Source of the DNA: Oceanobacillus_B kapialis
GTDB taxonomy: Bacteria > Bacillota > Bacilli > Bacillales > Amphibacillaceae
Reading direction: 5' to 3' (one strand)
Length of the DNA stretch: 64,000 nucleotides
Assembly (NCBI RefSeq): GCF_042685265.1
Contig: NZ_JBHUMX010000035.1
In this document: positions 8,790-17,545 of the stretch, piece by piece
How the letters are laid out: each line of letters starts with the position of its first letter
Numbering within the stretch: the stretch's first letter is position 1
Translations under genes and position numbers: made by a program
The notes under the pieces: generated by a model
What the model saw: the letters and a program-made list of their open reading frames with translations, nothing else
Databases searched by the model: none
Told to the model about the DNA's origin: nothing

Positions 8790-9428
8790 ATGAAATTTTT
8801 TATTGATACAGCCAATATTGAAGAGATTCGTTCTGCTAATGAACTAGGCATTTTAGCTGGGGTAACAACGAACCCAAGCCTTGTTGCAAAAGAAGGAGTA
8901 TCTTTTCATGAACGACTTGGTGAAATTACAGAAGAAGTTTCAGGTTCTGTGAGTGCAGAAGTAATTGCCGAGGATGCTGCTGGAATGATTCAAGAAGGCA
9001 AGGAACTTGCGGCAATCGCACCGAATATAACAGTGAAAATTCCGATGACACTGGAAGGTCTTAAAGCAGTCAAAGCGCTTAGCGACTTAAATATCAAGAC
9101 AAATGTCACGTTGATTTTTAATGCAAATCAAGCACTTTTGGCAGCTAGAGCTGGAGCAGCATACGTTTCACCATTTCTTGGCCGTCTAGATGATATTGGG
9201 CATGATGGCATGAACTTGATTGCAACGATTGCGGAAATCTTTGCTCGTCATGACATTACTTCTGAAATCATTGCTGCCTCCATTCGCCACCCATTACATG
9301 TTATTGATGCTGCGCTGAATGGTGCTCATATTGCTACAATTCCATACAATGTTTTAGAGAAGCTTGTAAAGCATCCATTGACGGATCAGGGGATAGAGAA
9401 GTTTCTGACAGACTGGAATCAAAAATAA
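8790..9428 (+). CDS. tal: Transaldolase (short, TalC/YwjH type)
   Basis: 212 residues from ATG 8790, chosen over an in-frame ATG at 8766 because TGGAGG sits just before 8790 and the protein then begins MKFFIDTANI, the usual family start. The Schiff-base Lys is in TVKIPMTLEG. GVTTNPSLVAKEG and VSPFLGRLDD are further family marks. It transfers a dihydroxyacetone unit in the non-oxidative pentose phosphate pathway; fructose-6-phosphate aldolase activity is possible in this subfamily. Confidence 0.95.
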   Translation: MKFFIDTANIEEIRSANELGILAGVTTNPSLVAKEGVSFHERLGEITEEVSGSVSAEVIAEDAAGMIQEGKELAAIAPNITVKIPMTLEGLKAVKALSDLNIKTNVTLIFNANQALLAARAGAAYVSPFLGRLDDIGHDGMNLIATIAEIFARHDITSEIIAASIRHPLHVIDAALNGAHIATIPYNVLEKLVKHPLTDQGIEKFLTDWNQK

Positions 9429-9724
9429 TTGCATAAAATTGGTAATCTGTGCACATTCTATAAACGTGCAACTTTATAACCAGTTACTTTAAGGTCCTTC
9501 TAAAAATGTGTAATACAATTCTTGTAGTGAAGACAGTTATTTAATTGTCTCTGTTCAAAGACGTTTATCCTTTCATTTTTAGAGGGACTTTATTAACTTT
9601 AGGGCACAGCCAGATTCTTGGCCCAAAGAAAGGAAATATACATTGCTTTAAGGCGAGCGATTGTATGTTTTCGATAACTGGAATCTTACGTGGTGAACGT
9701 CACAAAAAGCGGGGTTTTTTTATT

Positions 9725-11011
9725 ATGCAGAAAATGTTAGTTGAGGGTGGTCATTTATTGAATGGCCAAGTACGAATCAGTGGAGCTAAAAACAGCGCAG
9801 TAGCGTTATTACCAGCTGCCATTCTTGCTGATTCTGAGGTGACCATTGAAGGACTACCGGAAATTTCTGATGTTTACACATTAGGAGATTTGTTGGAAGA
9901 GATTGGTGGGAAGGTTTCCTGGGATGGACAAACTGTGCATATTAATCCTGAAAATATGATTGCAATGCCATTGCCAAATGGCAAAGTAAAGAAACTGAGA
10001 GCCTCCTATTACTTTATGGGAGCGATGCTTGGGAAATTTAAAAAAGCAGTAATTGGCCTTCCTGGGGGTTGTTTCCTTGGTCCACGTCCGATTGATCAGC
10101 ATATTAAAGGCTTTGAAGCGCTTGGTGCGGAAGTAACAAATGAACAAGGTGCTATTTATTTACGTGCAGATGAGCTTCGCGGAGCAAGAATCTACTTGGA
10201 CGTTGTGAGTGTTGGTGCAACCATTAATATTATGCTTGCTGCTGTAAGGGCCAAAGGAAAAACAATTATTGAAAACGCAGCGAAAGAACCAGAGATTATT
10301 GACGTAGCGACATTGCTTACCAATATGGGTGCGAAGATTAAAGGAGTAGGAACAGACGTTATTCGTATTGAAGGTGTACCTGAATTAAATGGCTGTAAAC
10401 ACACTATCATTCCCGATCGTATTGAGGCGGGAACTTACGCAATTGCAGCTGCAGCCCAGGGGAAAGAGGTTGTGATCGACAATGTTATTCCACAGCATCT
10501 GGAATCTCTTCTGGCTAAGCTAAGAGAGATGGGCGTCACGGTAGAAGAAAGTGATGAACAACTCCTTATCGCGCCGAAAGAGCCTTTAAAAAGCGTGGAT
10601 ATTAAAACCTTGGTCTATCCTGGTTTTCCTACAGACCTGCAACAGCCGTTTACTTCTTTGCTGACAAAAGCAACCAATACCGGTGTGGTTACGGATACGA
10701 TTTATTCAGCCCGTTTAAAGCATATTGATGAGCTAAGAAGAATGAATGCCTCCATCAAAGTGGAAGGTGGCTCGGCGATCGTCTCTGGACCTGTACAATT
10801 AGAAGGTGCGAAAGTAAAAGCCTCGGACTTACGTGCAGGTGCGGCGCTTATTATAGCAGGCCTAATGGCAAACGGCATCACGGAGATAACAGGCCTTGAG
10901 CATATCGACAGAGGATATGATCATTTTACCGAAAAGCTTACACAGCTTGGCGCCAAAGTATGGCGTGAGGAAATGACAGAAGAGGAAGTTATTCAATTCC
11001 AAAACTCTTAA
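9725..11011 (+). CDS. murAB: UDP-N-acetylglucosamine 1-carboxyvinyltransferase 2 (MurAB/MurZ)
   Basis: 428 residues from ATG 9725; the frame is open 60 codons further upstream but that part does not resemble MurA. It catalyses the first committed step of peptidoglycan synthesis, moving enolpyruvate from PEP to UDP-GlcNAc. The fosfomycin-target Cys is in LPGGCFLGPRPIDQH. PGFPTDLQQPFTSLL is another family motif. It is one of two MurA paralogs here (the other at 34641). The ribosome-binding site is weak. The 296-bp upstream region contains a TACAAT at 9514-9519 but no clear -35 element. Confidence 0.94.
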   Translation: MQKMLVEGGHLLNGQVRISGAKNSAVALLPAAILADSEVTIEGLPEISDVYTLGDLLEEIGGKVSWDGQTVHINPENMIAMPLPNGKVKKLRASYYFMGAMLGKFKKAVIGLPGGCFLGPRPIDQHIKGFEALGAEVTNEQGAIYLRADELRGARIYLDVVSVGATINIMLAAVRAKGKTIIENAAKEPEIIDVATLLTNMGAKIKGVGTDVIRIEGVPELNGCKHTIIPDRIEAGTYAIAAAAQGKEVVIDNVIPQHLESLLAKLREMGVTVEESDEQLLIAPKEPLKSVDIKTLVYPGFPTDLQQPFTSLLTKATNTGVVTDTIYSARLKHIDELRRMNASIKVEGGSAIVSGPVQLEGAKVKASDLRAGAALIIAGLMANGITEITGLEHIDRGYDHFTEKLTQLGAKVWREEMTEEEVIQFQNS

Positions 11012-11060
11012 CACGCTTGCCTCAAATGACAATAAGGATAAACAATGTAGTATTTAAATG

Positions 11061-11177
11061 GATAAGGTGTGTCAGGAGTGATAGTAGCTCAAGCTACTAG
11101 TGGAAAGCAATCCTCCTGAACAACCTTATCTTAGCTTTTTAATTTGTACCAATAAAGCGATATCAAAGATAAGGTGT
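11061..11177 (+). ncRNA. Nested three-stem RNA element between murAB and rho
   Basis: Three concentric stems: GATAAGGT 11061-11068 with ACCTTATC 11123-11130; TCAGGAG 11072-11078 with CTCCTGA 11113-11119; and TAGTAGC 11082-11088 with GCTACTA 11093-11099 around a TCAA loop. GATAAGGTGT is repeated at 11168-11177, so ACCTTATC has two possible partners. A switch-like or processing element is possible; no known riboswitch class was recognised. Confidence 0.6.
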
Positions 11178-11220
11178 ATTTTTACTATGAAAAGGGTAGA
11201 CTGATTTTAAGTGTATGAGA

Positions 11221-11256
11221 AAAAGGAAGCCATACCGCCTGGGGCTTCCTTTTCTA
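11221..11256 (+). terminator. Intrinsic terminator upstream of rho
   Basis: AAAAGGAAGCC (11221-11231) pairs with GGCTTCCTTTT (11243-11253), with a T-rich 3' end. It ends murAB transcription before the rho promoter. Confidence 0.85.
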
Positions 11257-11284
11257 TTAATTTAAGAAATCGTAAAAAATAGAG

Positions 11285-11313
11285 TTGAATAATAGTATGC
11301 AAAAGAGTATTAT
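11285..11313 (+). promoter_or_regulatory. rho promoter and long leader
   Basis: TTGAAT (11285-11290), a 17-bp spacer and TATTAT (11308-11313) fit sigma-A. The leader to the rho ATG at 11512 would be ~190 nt. A long leader agrees with autoregulation of rho known in other bacteria. Confidence 0.65.
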
Positions 11314-11511
11314 GGAATATGCTTAATACAGATTAAGGATATGATCTTCAGATCCAACTACCGTAACTTCTTCATTTCTACGAAGCCTGACCTTCCAACT
11401 AAGAAGTTTGCAATTCTCAATGAACACATATACGTACAGCAGCTTTGTGTTGTACGAAAGCAATTTTTTAATTTTATTTATATTTTAAAAACAAATAGGC
11501 GTGGTGATTTT

Positions 11512-12792
11512 ATGGCAGCATTAACAATCTCTCATTTGGAAACATTGAAACTGAAAGAAATTTATAACCTGGCGAGAGAATATAAGGTATCCTATTACGC
11601 GAAGCTGACAAAAAAGGAATTAATTTTTGCCATTTTAAAGGCACAAGCGGAAAAGGATGGCTACTTATTTATGGATGGTATATTGGAAATTATTCCATCT
11701 GAAGGCTTTGGCTTTCTACGCCCAATTAACTATTCTCCAAGTGCAGAAGATATTTATATTTCTGCATCGCAAATTCGTAGATTCGATTTACGAAATGGAG
11801 ATAAAGTGTCAGGTAAAGTACGACCACCAAAAGAAAACGAACGCTATTATGGGTTATTACATGTAGATGCAGTAAACGGAGAAGACCCAGAAACTGCAAA
11901 AGAGCGTGTTCATTTTCCGGCATTAACGGCATTGTATCCAGATCGTCTTATGCAATTGGAAAATGAAACAAGCCGATTATCAACTCGCATTATTGACTTA
12001 ATGACGCCAGTTGGTTTCGGACAAAGGGGACTTATTGTCGCTCCTCCAAAAGCAGGGAAAACGATGCTGTTAAAGGAAATTGCCAACAGTATTTCCCAAA
12101 ACCATCCAGAAGCAAAGCTTATCATTTTACTAGTAGATGAACGGCCAGAGGAAGTAACGGACATTGAACGCTCCGTGCACCCTGATGTTGATGTTGTAAG
12201 CTCTACATTCGATGAAGTTCCAGAAAGTCATATAAAGGTCTCAGAGCTTGTACTAGAGCGAGCAATGCGCCTTGTGGAGCATAAACGGGATGTTATTGTT
12301 TTAATGGATAGTATTACGAGACTTGCTAGAGCATACAATCTTGTTATTCCTCCAAGTGGGCGTACGCTTTCTGGCGGTATTGATCCAGCAGCTTTTCATC
12401 GTCCAAAACGTTTCTTCGGCGCAGCGCGTAACATCGAAGAGGGGGGAAGCTTTACCATTCTTGCAACAGCACTAGTGGACACAGGTTCTCGAATGGATGA
12501 TGTGATTTATGAAGAATTTAAAGGTACCGGTAATATGGAGCTGCATCTTGATCGTAATCTTGCACAACGTCGTATTTTCCCAGCTATCGATATTCTTCGC
12601 TCTGGTACAAGAAAAGAAGAATTGCTTGTCGATAAAGGGCACTTGGATAAAATCTGGGCAATTCGCAAAACGATGCAGGATTCAAACGAATTTCTTGAGC
12701 GTTTCATGAGAAGGTTGAAGGCATCTAAAAACAATGAAGAGTTCTTTCAACAAATGGACGAAGAAATGAAACGTAAAGGAACAAAAAGGTAA
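11512..12792 (+). CDS. rho: Transcription termination factor Rho
   Basis: 426 residues from ATG 11512, behind GTGGTGAT; the frame is open further upstream but that part is unlike Rho. Hexameric RNA-dependent ATPase. It has the N-terminal helical and cold-shock-like RNA-binding domain (EGFGFLRPINYSP, DIYISASQIRRF), Walker A APPKAGKT, Walker B VIVLMDSITRLARAYN, the Q-loop area PPSGRTLSGG and the R-loop GSFTILATALVDTGSRMD. In B. subtilis glpX lies between murAB and rho; it is absent here. Confidence 0.97.
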   Translation: MAALTISHLETLKLKEIYNLAREYKVSYYAKLTKKELIFAILKAQAEKDGYLFMDGILEIIPSEGFGFLRPINYSPSAEDIYISASQIRRFDLRNGDKVSGKVRPPKENERYYGLLHVDAVNGEDPETAKERVHFPALTALYPDRLMQLENETSRLSTRIIDLMTPVGFGQRGLIVAPPKAGKTMLLKEIANSISQNHPEAKLIILLVDERPEEVTDIERSVHPDVDVVSSTFDEVPESHIKVSELVLERAMRLVEHKRDVIVLMDSITRLARAYNLVIPPSGRTLSGGIDPAAFHRPKRFFGAARNIEEGGSFTILATALVDTGSRMDDVIYEEFKGTGNMELHLDRNLAQRRIFPAIDILRSGTRKEELLVDKGHLDKIWAIRKTMQDSNEFLERFMRRLKASKNNEEFFQQMDEEMKRKGTKR

Positions 12793-12830
12793 GTCAATTT
12801 TGATTGGAAATAATTTTTAGGTACTGACTA

Positions 12831-12859
12831 TTGCAATCAAATTCCCTGACTGTTATAAT
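12831..12859 (+). promoter_or_regulatory. Sigma-A promoter of rpmE2
   Basis: TTGCAA (12831-12836), 17 bp, TATAAT (12854-12859). The leader to the ATG at 12955 is ~90 nt. Confidence 0.75.
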
Positions 12860-12954
12860 CTTTTTATGTGAGTTTTGATAAGGTATTGCACCTATGACGG
12901 CTCTTACAATAACTCTGTTTCCAAGGATTCAGGGCAAAAAGGAGTGGAAATGAA

Positions 12955-13200
12955 ATGAAAAAGGATATTCATCCAGAGTACAGAAAAGTAGTATTTCTTG
13001 ATACTAGTTCAGATTTCAAATTCTTGAGTGGTTCTACACAAAGCTCAGAAGAAACAATTGAATGGGAAGATGGTAACACATACCCATTAATCCGTGTTGA
13101 GATCAGTTCAGATTCTCATCCTTTCTACACTGGTAAACAGAAAGCTGACAAAGTCGGCGGCCGTGTTGACCGATTCAAGAAAAAATATAATATGAATTAA
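12955..13200 (+). CDS. rpmE2: 50S ribosomal protein L31 type B
   Basis: 81 residues beginning MKKDIHPEYRKVVFLD. It has no cysteines, so this is the zinc-independent type B L31, not the CxxC-containing type A found next to rho in B. subtilis. The C-terminal HPFYTGKQK and GRVDRFKKKY segments are typical. Start ATG 12955 follows AAAAAGGAGTGG; an ATG five bases earlier stops after one codon. A terminator follows at 13245. Confidence 0.96.
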   Translation: MKKDIHPEYRKVVFLDTSSDFKFLSGSTQSSEETIEWEDGNTYPLIRVEISSDSHPFYTGKQKADKVGGRVDRFKKKYNMN

Positions 13201-13244
13201 TAGTTAAATGCTAAATGTGTCAGTCAGATATGCATTTATGCAGG

Positions 13245-13283
13245 AAAACAGGCAAATCGTCTATAAATTTGCCTGTTTTTTTA
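13245..13283 (+). terminator. Intrinsic terminator after rpmE2
   Basis: AAACAGGCAAAT pairs with AATTTGCCTGTTT, followed by a T run. Confidence 0.9.
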
Positions 13284-13336
13284 CTTTTACATAACATATA
13301 AATGTTGGATTAATAAAGGAAAGGAGCGCGTAGCTC

Positions 13337-13957
13337 ATGTACGTGATGAAACAAAGCGGTTGGGTTGAAGTGATCTGTGGGAGTATGTTTTCCGGAAAGT
13401 CGGAAGAGCTAATTAGAAGAGTTCGTCGTGCGACTTATGCGAATCTTAGTGTACGTGTGTTTAAGCCTGTCATTGACAACAGGTATGATAAAGAGTCTGT
13501 TGTATCTCATAATGGGACATCCATTATCGCCCGCCCTGTAAAAAGCTCTGATGAAATGTTGCAATACGTGGACAAGCGTGTGGACATTATTGGAATTGAT
13601 GAAATACAGTTCTTTGACGAGAATGTGGTAGAAGTAGTAGAAGAGCTTGCTAATTTAGGGATAAGGGTAGTTGTTGCTGGCTTGGATACAGACTTCCGAG
13701 GGGAACCTTTTGGGCCAATGCCTAAGTTAATGGCACTGAGTGAATCGGTTACCAAATTAAATGCAATTTGCCCTGTTTGTGGATCACCTGCAAGCCGTAC
13801 ACAACGCTTAATTAATGGCAAACCTGCATCCTATGATGATCCGATTATTCTTGTTGGTGCTTCTGAATCGTACGAGCCGCGCTGCCGTCATCATCATGAA
13901 GTGCCTAATAAGCCAACCAATCAAATCCTATCCGGTTTATCCAACCAATTGAAGTAA
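13337..13957 (+). CDS. tdk: Thymidine kinase
   Basis: 206 residues, type II thymidine kinase of the dNTP salvage pathway. P-loop GSMFSGKSEELIRR near residue 15; catalytic Glu in IDEIQFFD; zinc-ribbon Cys pair in CPVCGSPASR with a further ligand cluster CRHHHE near the C-terminus. Start ATG 13337 lies 11 bases after GGAAAGGAG. It follows rpmE2 and precedes prfA, as in other Bacillaceae, and has its own terminator. Confidence 0.96.
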   Translation: MYVMKQSGWVEVICGSMFSGKSEELIRRVRRATYANLSVRVFKPVIDNRYDKESVVSHNGTSIIARPVKSSDEMLQYVDKRVDIIGIDEIQFFDENVVEVVEELANLGIRVVVAGLDTDFRGEPFGPMPKLMALSESVTKLNAICPVCGSPASRTQRLINGKPASYDDPIILVGASESYEPRCRHHHEVPNKPTNQILSGLSNQLK

Positions 13958-13984
13958 AAGCGCCTGTCTTGGCGCTTTTTTTAA
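13957..13984 (+). terminator. Intrinsic terminator after tdk
   Basis: AAAGCGCC, a 6-base loop, GGCGCTTT and then Ts. The stem starts inside the tdk stop codon. Confidence 0.9.
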
Positions 13985-14022
13985 TAGGTATTAATTGAAT
14001 TCAATCGCTTTCTTCAATTATT

Positions 14023-14051
14023 TTGACCTTCCTACATGAGTATACTATAAT
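14023..14051 (+). promoter_or_regulatory. Sigma-A promoter of prfA-prmC
   Basis: TTGACC (14023-14028), 17-bp spacer, TATAAT (14046-14051): a near-consensus vegetative promoter 31 bp ahead of the prfA start. Confidence 0.83.
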
Positions 14052-14081
14052 TATACTGTTAATCTGAAAGAGGTGACCGGG

Positions 14082-15152
14082 ATGTTAGATCGTTTACAAA
14101 CATTAGAAAACCGTTACGATAAATTAAATGAAATGTTAAGTGATCCGGAAATTATAAACGATACGGCCAAGCTAAGAGAATATTCCAAGGAACAAGCTGG
14201 CCTTGAGGACGTTGTTCAGGCATACCGCGAATACAAGGACATTACTTCCCAACTGCAAGATGCGAAAGAAATGATGGAAGATAATCTTGATAGCGATATG
14301 CAAGAAATGGTGAAAATGGAAATCATAGAACTACAAGAGTCTAAGGAAGAGCTAGAAGAAAGAATGAAAATCCTTCTACTGCCAAAAGACCCGAATGATG
14401 ACAAGAACGTGTTCATGGAAATCCGTGGAGCTGCAGGTGGAGATGAAGCAGCCTTGTTTGCCGGAGATCTATACCGCATGTATTCTCGCTATGCAGAGCA
14501 ATATGGTTGGAAAACGGAAGTCATGGAAGCGAGCACCACAGGTGTTGGTGGGTACAAGGAAATTATCTTTATGATTAATGGAAATGGCGCGTACTCTAAA
14601 TTGAAGTTTGAAAACGGGGCACATCGTGTGCAACGTGTTCCAGAGACTGAATCAGGTGGACGTATTCATACCTCCACTGCTACAGTTGCTGTACTTCCAG
14701 AAGCTGAAGAAGTGGAAATAGATATCAACGAAAAAGATATTCGAGTGGATACCTTTGCATCTAGTGGACCAGGTGGGCAAAGTGTGAACACGACCATGTC
14801 AGCGGTTCGACTAACGCACGTTCCAACAGGTGTTGTCGTGTCGATTCAGGATGAAAAGTCGCAAATTAAGAACAAAGAAAAAGCAATGAAGGTGCTTCGT
14901 GCTCGTATTTATGATAAATATCAACAGGAAGCCCAGGCAGAAATTGATGAGAACCGTAAATCAGCAGTCGGTACCGGGGATCGTTCTGAACGTATTAGAA
15001 CGTACAACTTCCCGCAAAATCGTGTAACAGACCATCGAATCGGGCTGACGATTCAAAAGCTTGACCAGATTTTACAAGGAAAGCTGGATGAGTTTATTGA
15101 TGCCCTTTTAGTAGAAGAACAAACCAAGAAATTAGAGCAAATTGGTGAATAG
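14082..15152 (+). CDS. prfA: Peptide chain release factor 1
   Basis: 356 residues from ATG 14082, behind GAAAGAGGTGA, the same length as B. subtilis RF1. It recognises UAA/UAG stop codons and triggers peptide release. The GGQ motif sits in ASSGPGGQSVNTTMSAVRLTH; MEIRGAAGGDEAALFAGDLYRMYSRYAE and the C-terminal NFPQNRVTDHRI stretch are conserved. The stop codon lies one base before the prmC ATG, so the two are translationally coupled. PrmC methylates the GGQ glutamine of this protein. Confidence 0.98.
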   Translation: MLDRLQTLENRYDKLNEMLSDPEIINDTAKLREYSKEQAGLEDVVQAYREYKDITSQLQDAKEMMEDNLDSDMQEMVKMEIIELQESKEELEERMKILLLPKDPNDDKNVFMEIRGAAGGDEAALFAGDLYRMYSRYAEQYGWKTEVMEASTTGVGGYKEIIFMINGNGAYSKLKFENGAHRVQRVPETESGGRIHTSTATVAVLPEAEEVEIDINEKDIRVDTFASSGPGGQSVNTTMSAVRLTHVPTGVVVSIQDEKSQIKNKEKAMKVLRARIYDKYQQEAQAEIDENRKSAVGTGDRSERIRTYNFPQNRVTDHRIGLTIQKLDQILQGKLDEFIDALLVEEQTKKLEQIGE

Positions 15153-15153
15153 T

Positions 15154-16008
15154 ATGGATTCACTTAAACAATATGAAGTCCTTCAATGGGCTTCTCTTTT
15201 TTTAGAAGAACATCAACGAGAAGCCGGTGTGGCGCAAATATTGTTACAGCACCATCTTGGCAAAGGTCGGGCGCAATTTTATGCAGATATGCAAGAGAAG
15301 GTGCCAGAAACATTAGTGGAGCGATTTGAACGTGATATTAAAGAGCATGCACGTACTGGTGTCCCTGTTCAGCATTTGATTGGAGAGGAAATATTTTTTG
15401 ATAGAAGCTTTAAGGTGACGCGAGATGTATTAATCCCTCGCCCTGAAACAGAAGAGCTTGTCCAGCATGTGATTAAAAATGCGCCTAAAGAAGCTCCGAT
15501 TACAATTGTAGATGTAGGGACAGGAAGTGGCATTATTGGAATTACACTTGCTCTTGAGCTTCCACATGCCACCGTTTATGCGACAGATATTTCTCCTGAG
15601 GCGTTAGCAATTGCCAAACGGAATGCGACAGAGCTTGGAGCAGCTGTCAACTTTTTGCAAGGGAATTTCTTGCAACCACTGCAAGACGCAGATGTTAAGG
15701 TAGATGTGCTAGTTTCCAACCCTCCTTACATCGCAAGGAAGGAAGCGGCGTCTCTATCGGACACTGTCAAAAATTTTGATCCAGAGCTAGCTCTTTTTGC
15801 AGATGAGGAAGGGCTTGCTGCATATAAGGTGATCACAAAGCAGGCAACAGCTATTTTGCGGTCTGGAGGTAGTATCGCTTATGAAATTGGACACGAACAA
15901 GCTGGTGAAGTTACTACTATTATTAAAAAAGAATTCCCTTCTTCACATGTCTCAACCGTTAAAGACATAAATGGCAAGGATCGTATTATAACAGCAGCCC
16001 TTTCATAG
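15154..16008 (+). CDS. prmC: Release factor N5-glutamine methyltransferase
   Basis: 284 residues from ATG 15154; GGTGA within the end of prfA serves as ribosome-binding site. SAM-dependent enzyme that methylates the GGQ glutamine of RF1/RF2. Motif I is IVDVGTGSGIIGITLA and the catalytic NPPY is in LVSNPPYIA. The N-terminal helical domain (~1-75) docks release factors. The terminator starting at 15989 overlaps the last codons. Confidence 0.96.
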   Translation: MDSLKQYEVLQWASLFLEEHQREAGVAQILLQHHLGKGRAQFYADMQEKVPETLVERFERDIKEHARTGVPVQHLIGEEIFFDRSFKVTRDVLIPRPETEELVQHVIKNAPKEAPITIVDVGTGSGIIGITLALELPHATVYATDISPEALAIAKRNATELGAAVNFLQGNFLQPLQDADVKVDVLVSNPPYIARKEAASLSDTVKNFDPELALFADEEGLAAYKVITKQATAILRSGGSIAYEIGHEQAGEVTTIIKKEFPSSHVSTVKDINGKDRIITAALS

Positions 16009-16022
16009 GGGCTGTTTTTTTA
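15989..16022 (+). terminator. Intrinsic terminator overlapping the prmC end
   Basis: AACAGCAGCCC pairs with GGGGCTGTT, followed by T8. The prmC stop codon lies in the loop and stem. Confidence 0.85.
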
Positions 16023-16132
16023 CTAAATTCAGTGCCTTCTACTTAATTTAAACTATTTTTATAGATTAATAGTTTAAAATGGTTCGCCCCTGACCATACT
16101 GTTGCTAGTACAAACAGTTGGAAGGGGTTTTT

Positions 16133-16738
16133 ATGTTGAAGAAACTAGTAATGTTTGCATTTATACTTCTTATATTATTTATTACGTTTCCATTGGTTGG
16201 GATGGGCAAGTTTAAAGAGGAACAGGCAGGAACTGATTATCAGGTGATCCCTGATGATGCCATTAGATTAAGGATTTTAGCAAATAGTGATCGTGAACAA
16301 GACCAGTCGCTTAAAAGAAAGGTACGTGATGAAGTAAATGAAGTTATTACAGAATGGGTGGAAGATATTACGGAGATTGAGAAAGCTCGTCAGTTAATTG
16401 AAACACGCATTCCGGAAATTGAAGGTATTGTACAAGATGTCTTAAAAGAAGAAGGCTCACACAGCTCCTTTGAGGTTGAGTATGGTTCAAACGTAACTTT
16501 CCCTACAAAACTATATGGCGACTATGTCTACCCTGCTGGTGACTATGAAGCAGTTCTAATTACAATTGGTGAAGGAAAGGGAGATAATTGGTGGTGTGTT
16601 TTGTTCCCTCCTCTTTGTTTTCTAGATTTCTCGAATGGTACAAGTGTTGCGTCTGCAGAGGCGTCTGAAGAGGAAGAGCAGGTGGAAGAAGAGGCAGAGG
16701 TGAAATTTTTTCTATTTGAATGGTTTGGTTGGTCATAA
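16133..16738 (+). CDS. spoIIR: Stage II sporulation protein R
   Basis: 201 residues from ATG 16133, behind GGAAGGGG. Forespore signal that activates the SpoIIGA protease in the mother-cell membrane so that pro-sigma-E is processed. An N-terminal hydrophobic segment (~5-22) serves for export. The conserved core includes DDAIRLRILANSDREQDQ, LYGDYVYPAGDYEAVLITIG and NWWCVLFPPLCFLDF. The C-terminal end is acidic and somewhat shorter than in B. subtilis. Sigma-F control is expected, but I could not place a convincing sigma-F promoter. Confidence 0.95.
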   Translation: MLKKLVMFAFILLILFITFPLVGMGKFKEEQAGTDYQVIPDDAIRLRILANSDREQDQSLKRKVRDEVNEVITEWVEDITEIEKARQLIETRIPEIEGIVQDVLKEEGSHSSFEVEYGSNVTFPTKLYGDYVYPAGDYEAVLITIGEGKGDNWWCVLFPPLCFLDFSNGTSVASAEASEEEEQVEEEAEVKFFLFEWFGWS

Positions 16739-16806
16739 ACATTTCACTTCAGCATAAACTAGAGTAATATAACGGAACCTATTAAAAATAGTAGAGGTGA
16801 TTGAAT

Positions 16807-17208
16807 ATGAAACTAATCCCAGCAAAACAAGTGGATCTAAAGAAGTTAGAGGGTTTTTTGGATAAGAATGAAAGTGTTAATAAAGCAAGTTTAGTAAGAT
16901 CAGGTTATGTAGTAGAGATAGCTGAAGAGGTAGTGGGCTGTTTTTCATTGGAAATGCTTGAGGATGGAATCTATTGGTTGAAGCAATTATATATTACACA
17001 GCAACATGCATCGAAGCTCCCTGTACTACTAGAAGCAATTCTTACTCTTGCAAAGCAACAACAAGCTAAAAGTGTTTATGTCCACAGTCACCAACCAGTC
17101 GTGGATATTTTATTAGAAGCATTACAATTTCATCCACAGAAAGAAAAGATGTTCGTGGATAAGTATACAGCAGAAGAAGGAAATTGGTGGTTATACCATG
17201 TTTCTTAA
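16807..17208 (+). CDS. GNAT-fold acetyltransferase-like protein (YwlB position)
   Basis: 133 residues from ATG 16807, behind AGAGGTGA; a TTG two codons earlier is less well spaced. The segment VVEIAEEVVGCFSLEMLEDGIYWLKQLYIT matches the beta2-beta4 region of GNAT acetyltransferases, but the usual acetyl-CoA pyrophosphate loop (RxxGxG/A) is not evident, so catalytic activity is uncertain. It lies between spoIIR and ywlC, where B. subtilis has the acetyltransferase ywlB. Confidence 0.7.
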   Translation: MKLIPAKQVDLKKLEGFLDKNESVNKASLVRSGYVVEIAEEVVGCFSLEMLEDGIYWLKQLYITQQHASKLPVLLEAILTLAKQQQAKSVYVHSHQPVVDILLEALQFHPQKEKMFVDKYTAEEGNWWLYHVS

Positions 17209-17220
17209 TGAAATATTCAG

Positions 17221-17391
17221 TTATCAACAGAATTAGTGGATAACCTGTGTGAAAACTGTGTATAAGTGGGTTTGAATGTTTATAACTGCTGCTAAGTTGA
17301 GGATAACTTCTCGTATAAAAAGAAAAGCCTGTGGATAACCATAGGCTTTTTGCGTTGTGTTAGGCTGGGTAACGAAGAGTGTTGTGGATGA
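17221..17391 (+). promoter_or_regulatory. DnaA-box cluster upstream of ywlC
   Basis: Six 9-mers with zero or one mismatch to TTATCCACA or its complement: TTATCAACA 17221, AGTGGATAA 17235, TGTGTATAA 17257 (fits TTATNCACA), TGAGGATAA 17298, TGTGGATAA 17330 (exact) and TGTGGATGA 17383. Five share one orientation. B. subtilis has a known DnaA-binding cluster near ywlC. The cluster fills the otherwise gene-free gap 17209-17545. Confidence 0.78.
17323..17351 (+). terminator. Terminator after the GNAT gene, containing a DnaA box
   Basis: AAAAGCCT (17323-17330) pairs with AGGCTTTT (17343-17350), T-rich end. The exact DnaA box 17330-17338 lies in its loop. Confidence 0.75.
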
Positions 17392-17545
17392 ATGGTAGTC
17401 ATTGTTAAATCTCTTTTATATATAATTGGAATTTCACTTAGTTGAGTACCCTACCCACCCATGTGAGATTCTCTGAAGCAAGGATGCGTGCTTTGCGAAA
17501 TATCGGGGAATCTACTAAAATGGGTACAGGAAAAGAGGGACATGA

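Noticed and set aside
9545..9724. N-terminal extension of MurAB
   Set aside because: The frame is open for 60 codons upstream but begins with a non-ATG codon, has no ribosome-binding site and does not resemble MurA.
11012..11511. A missing or degenerate glpX between murAB and rho
   Set aside because: No GlpX-like sequence remains in the 500-bp gap; it holds an RNA element, a terminator and the rho promoter.
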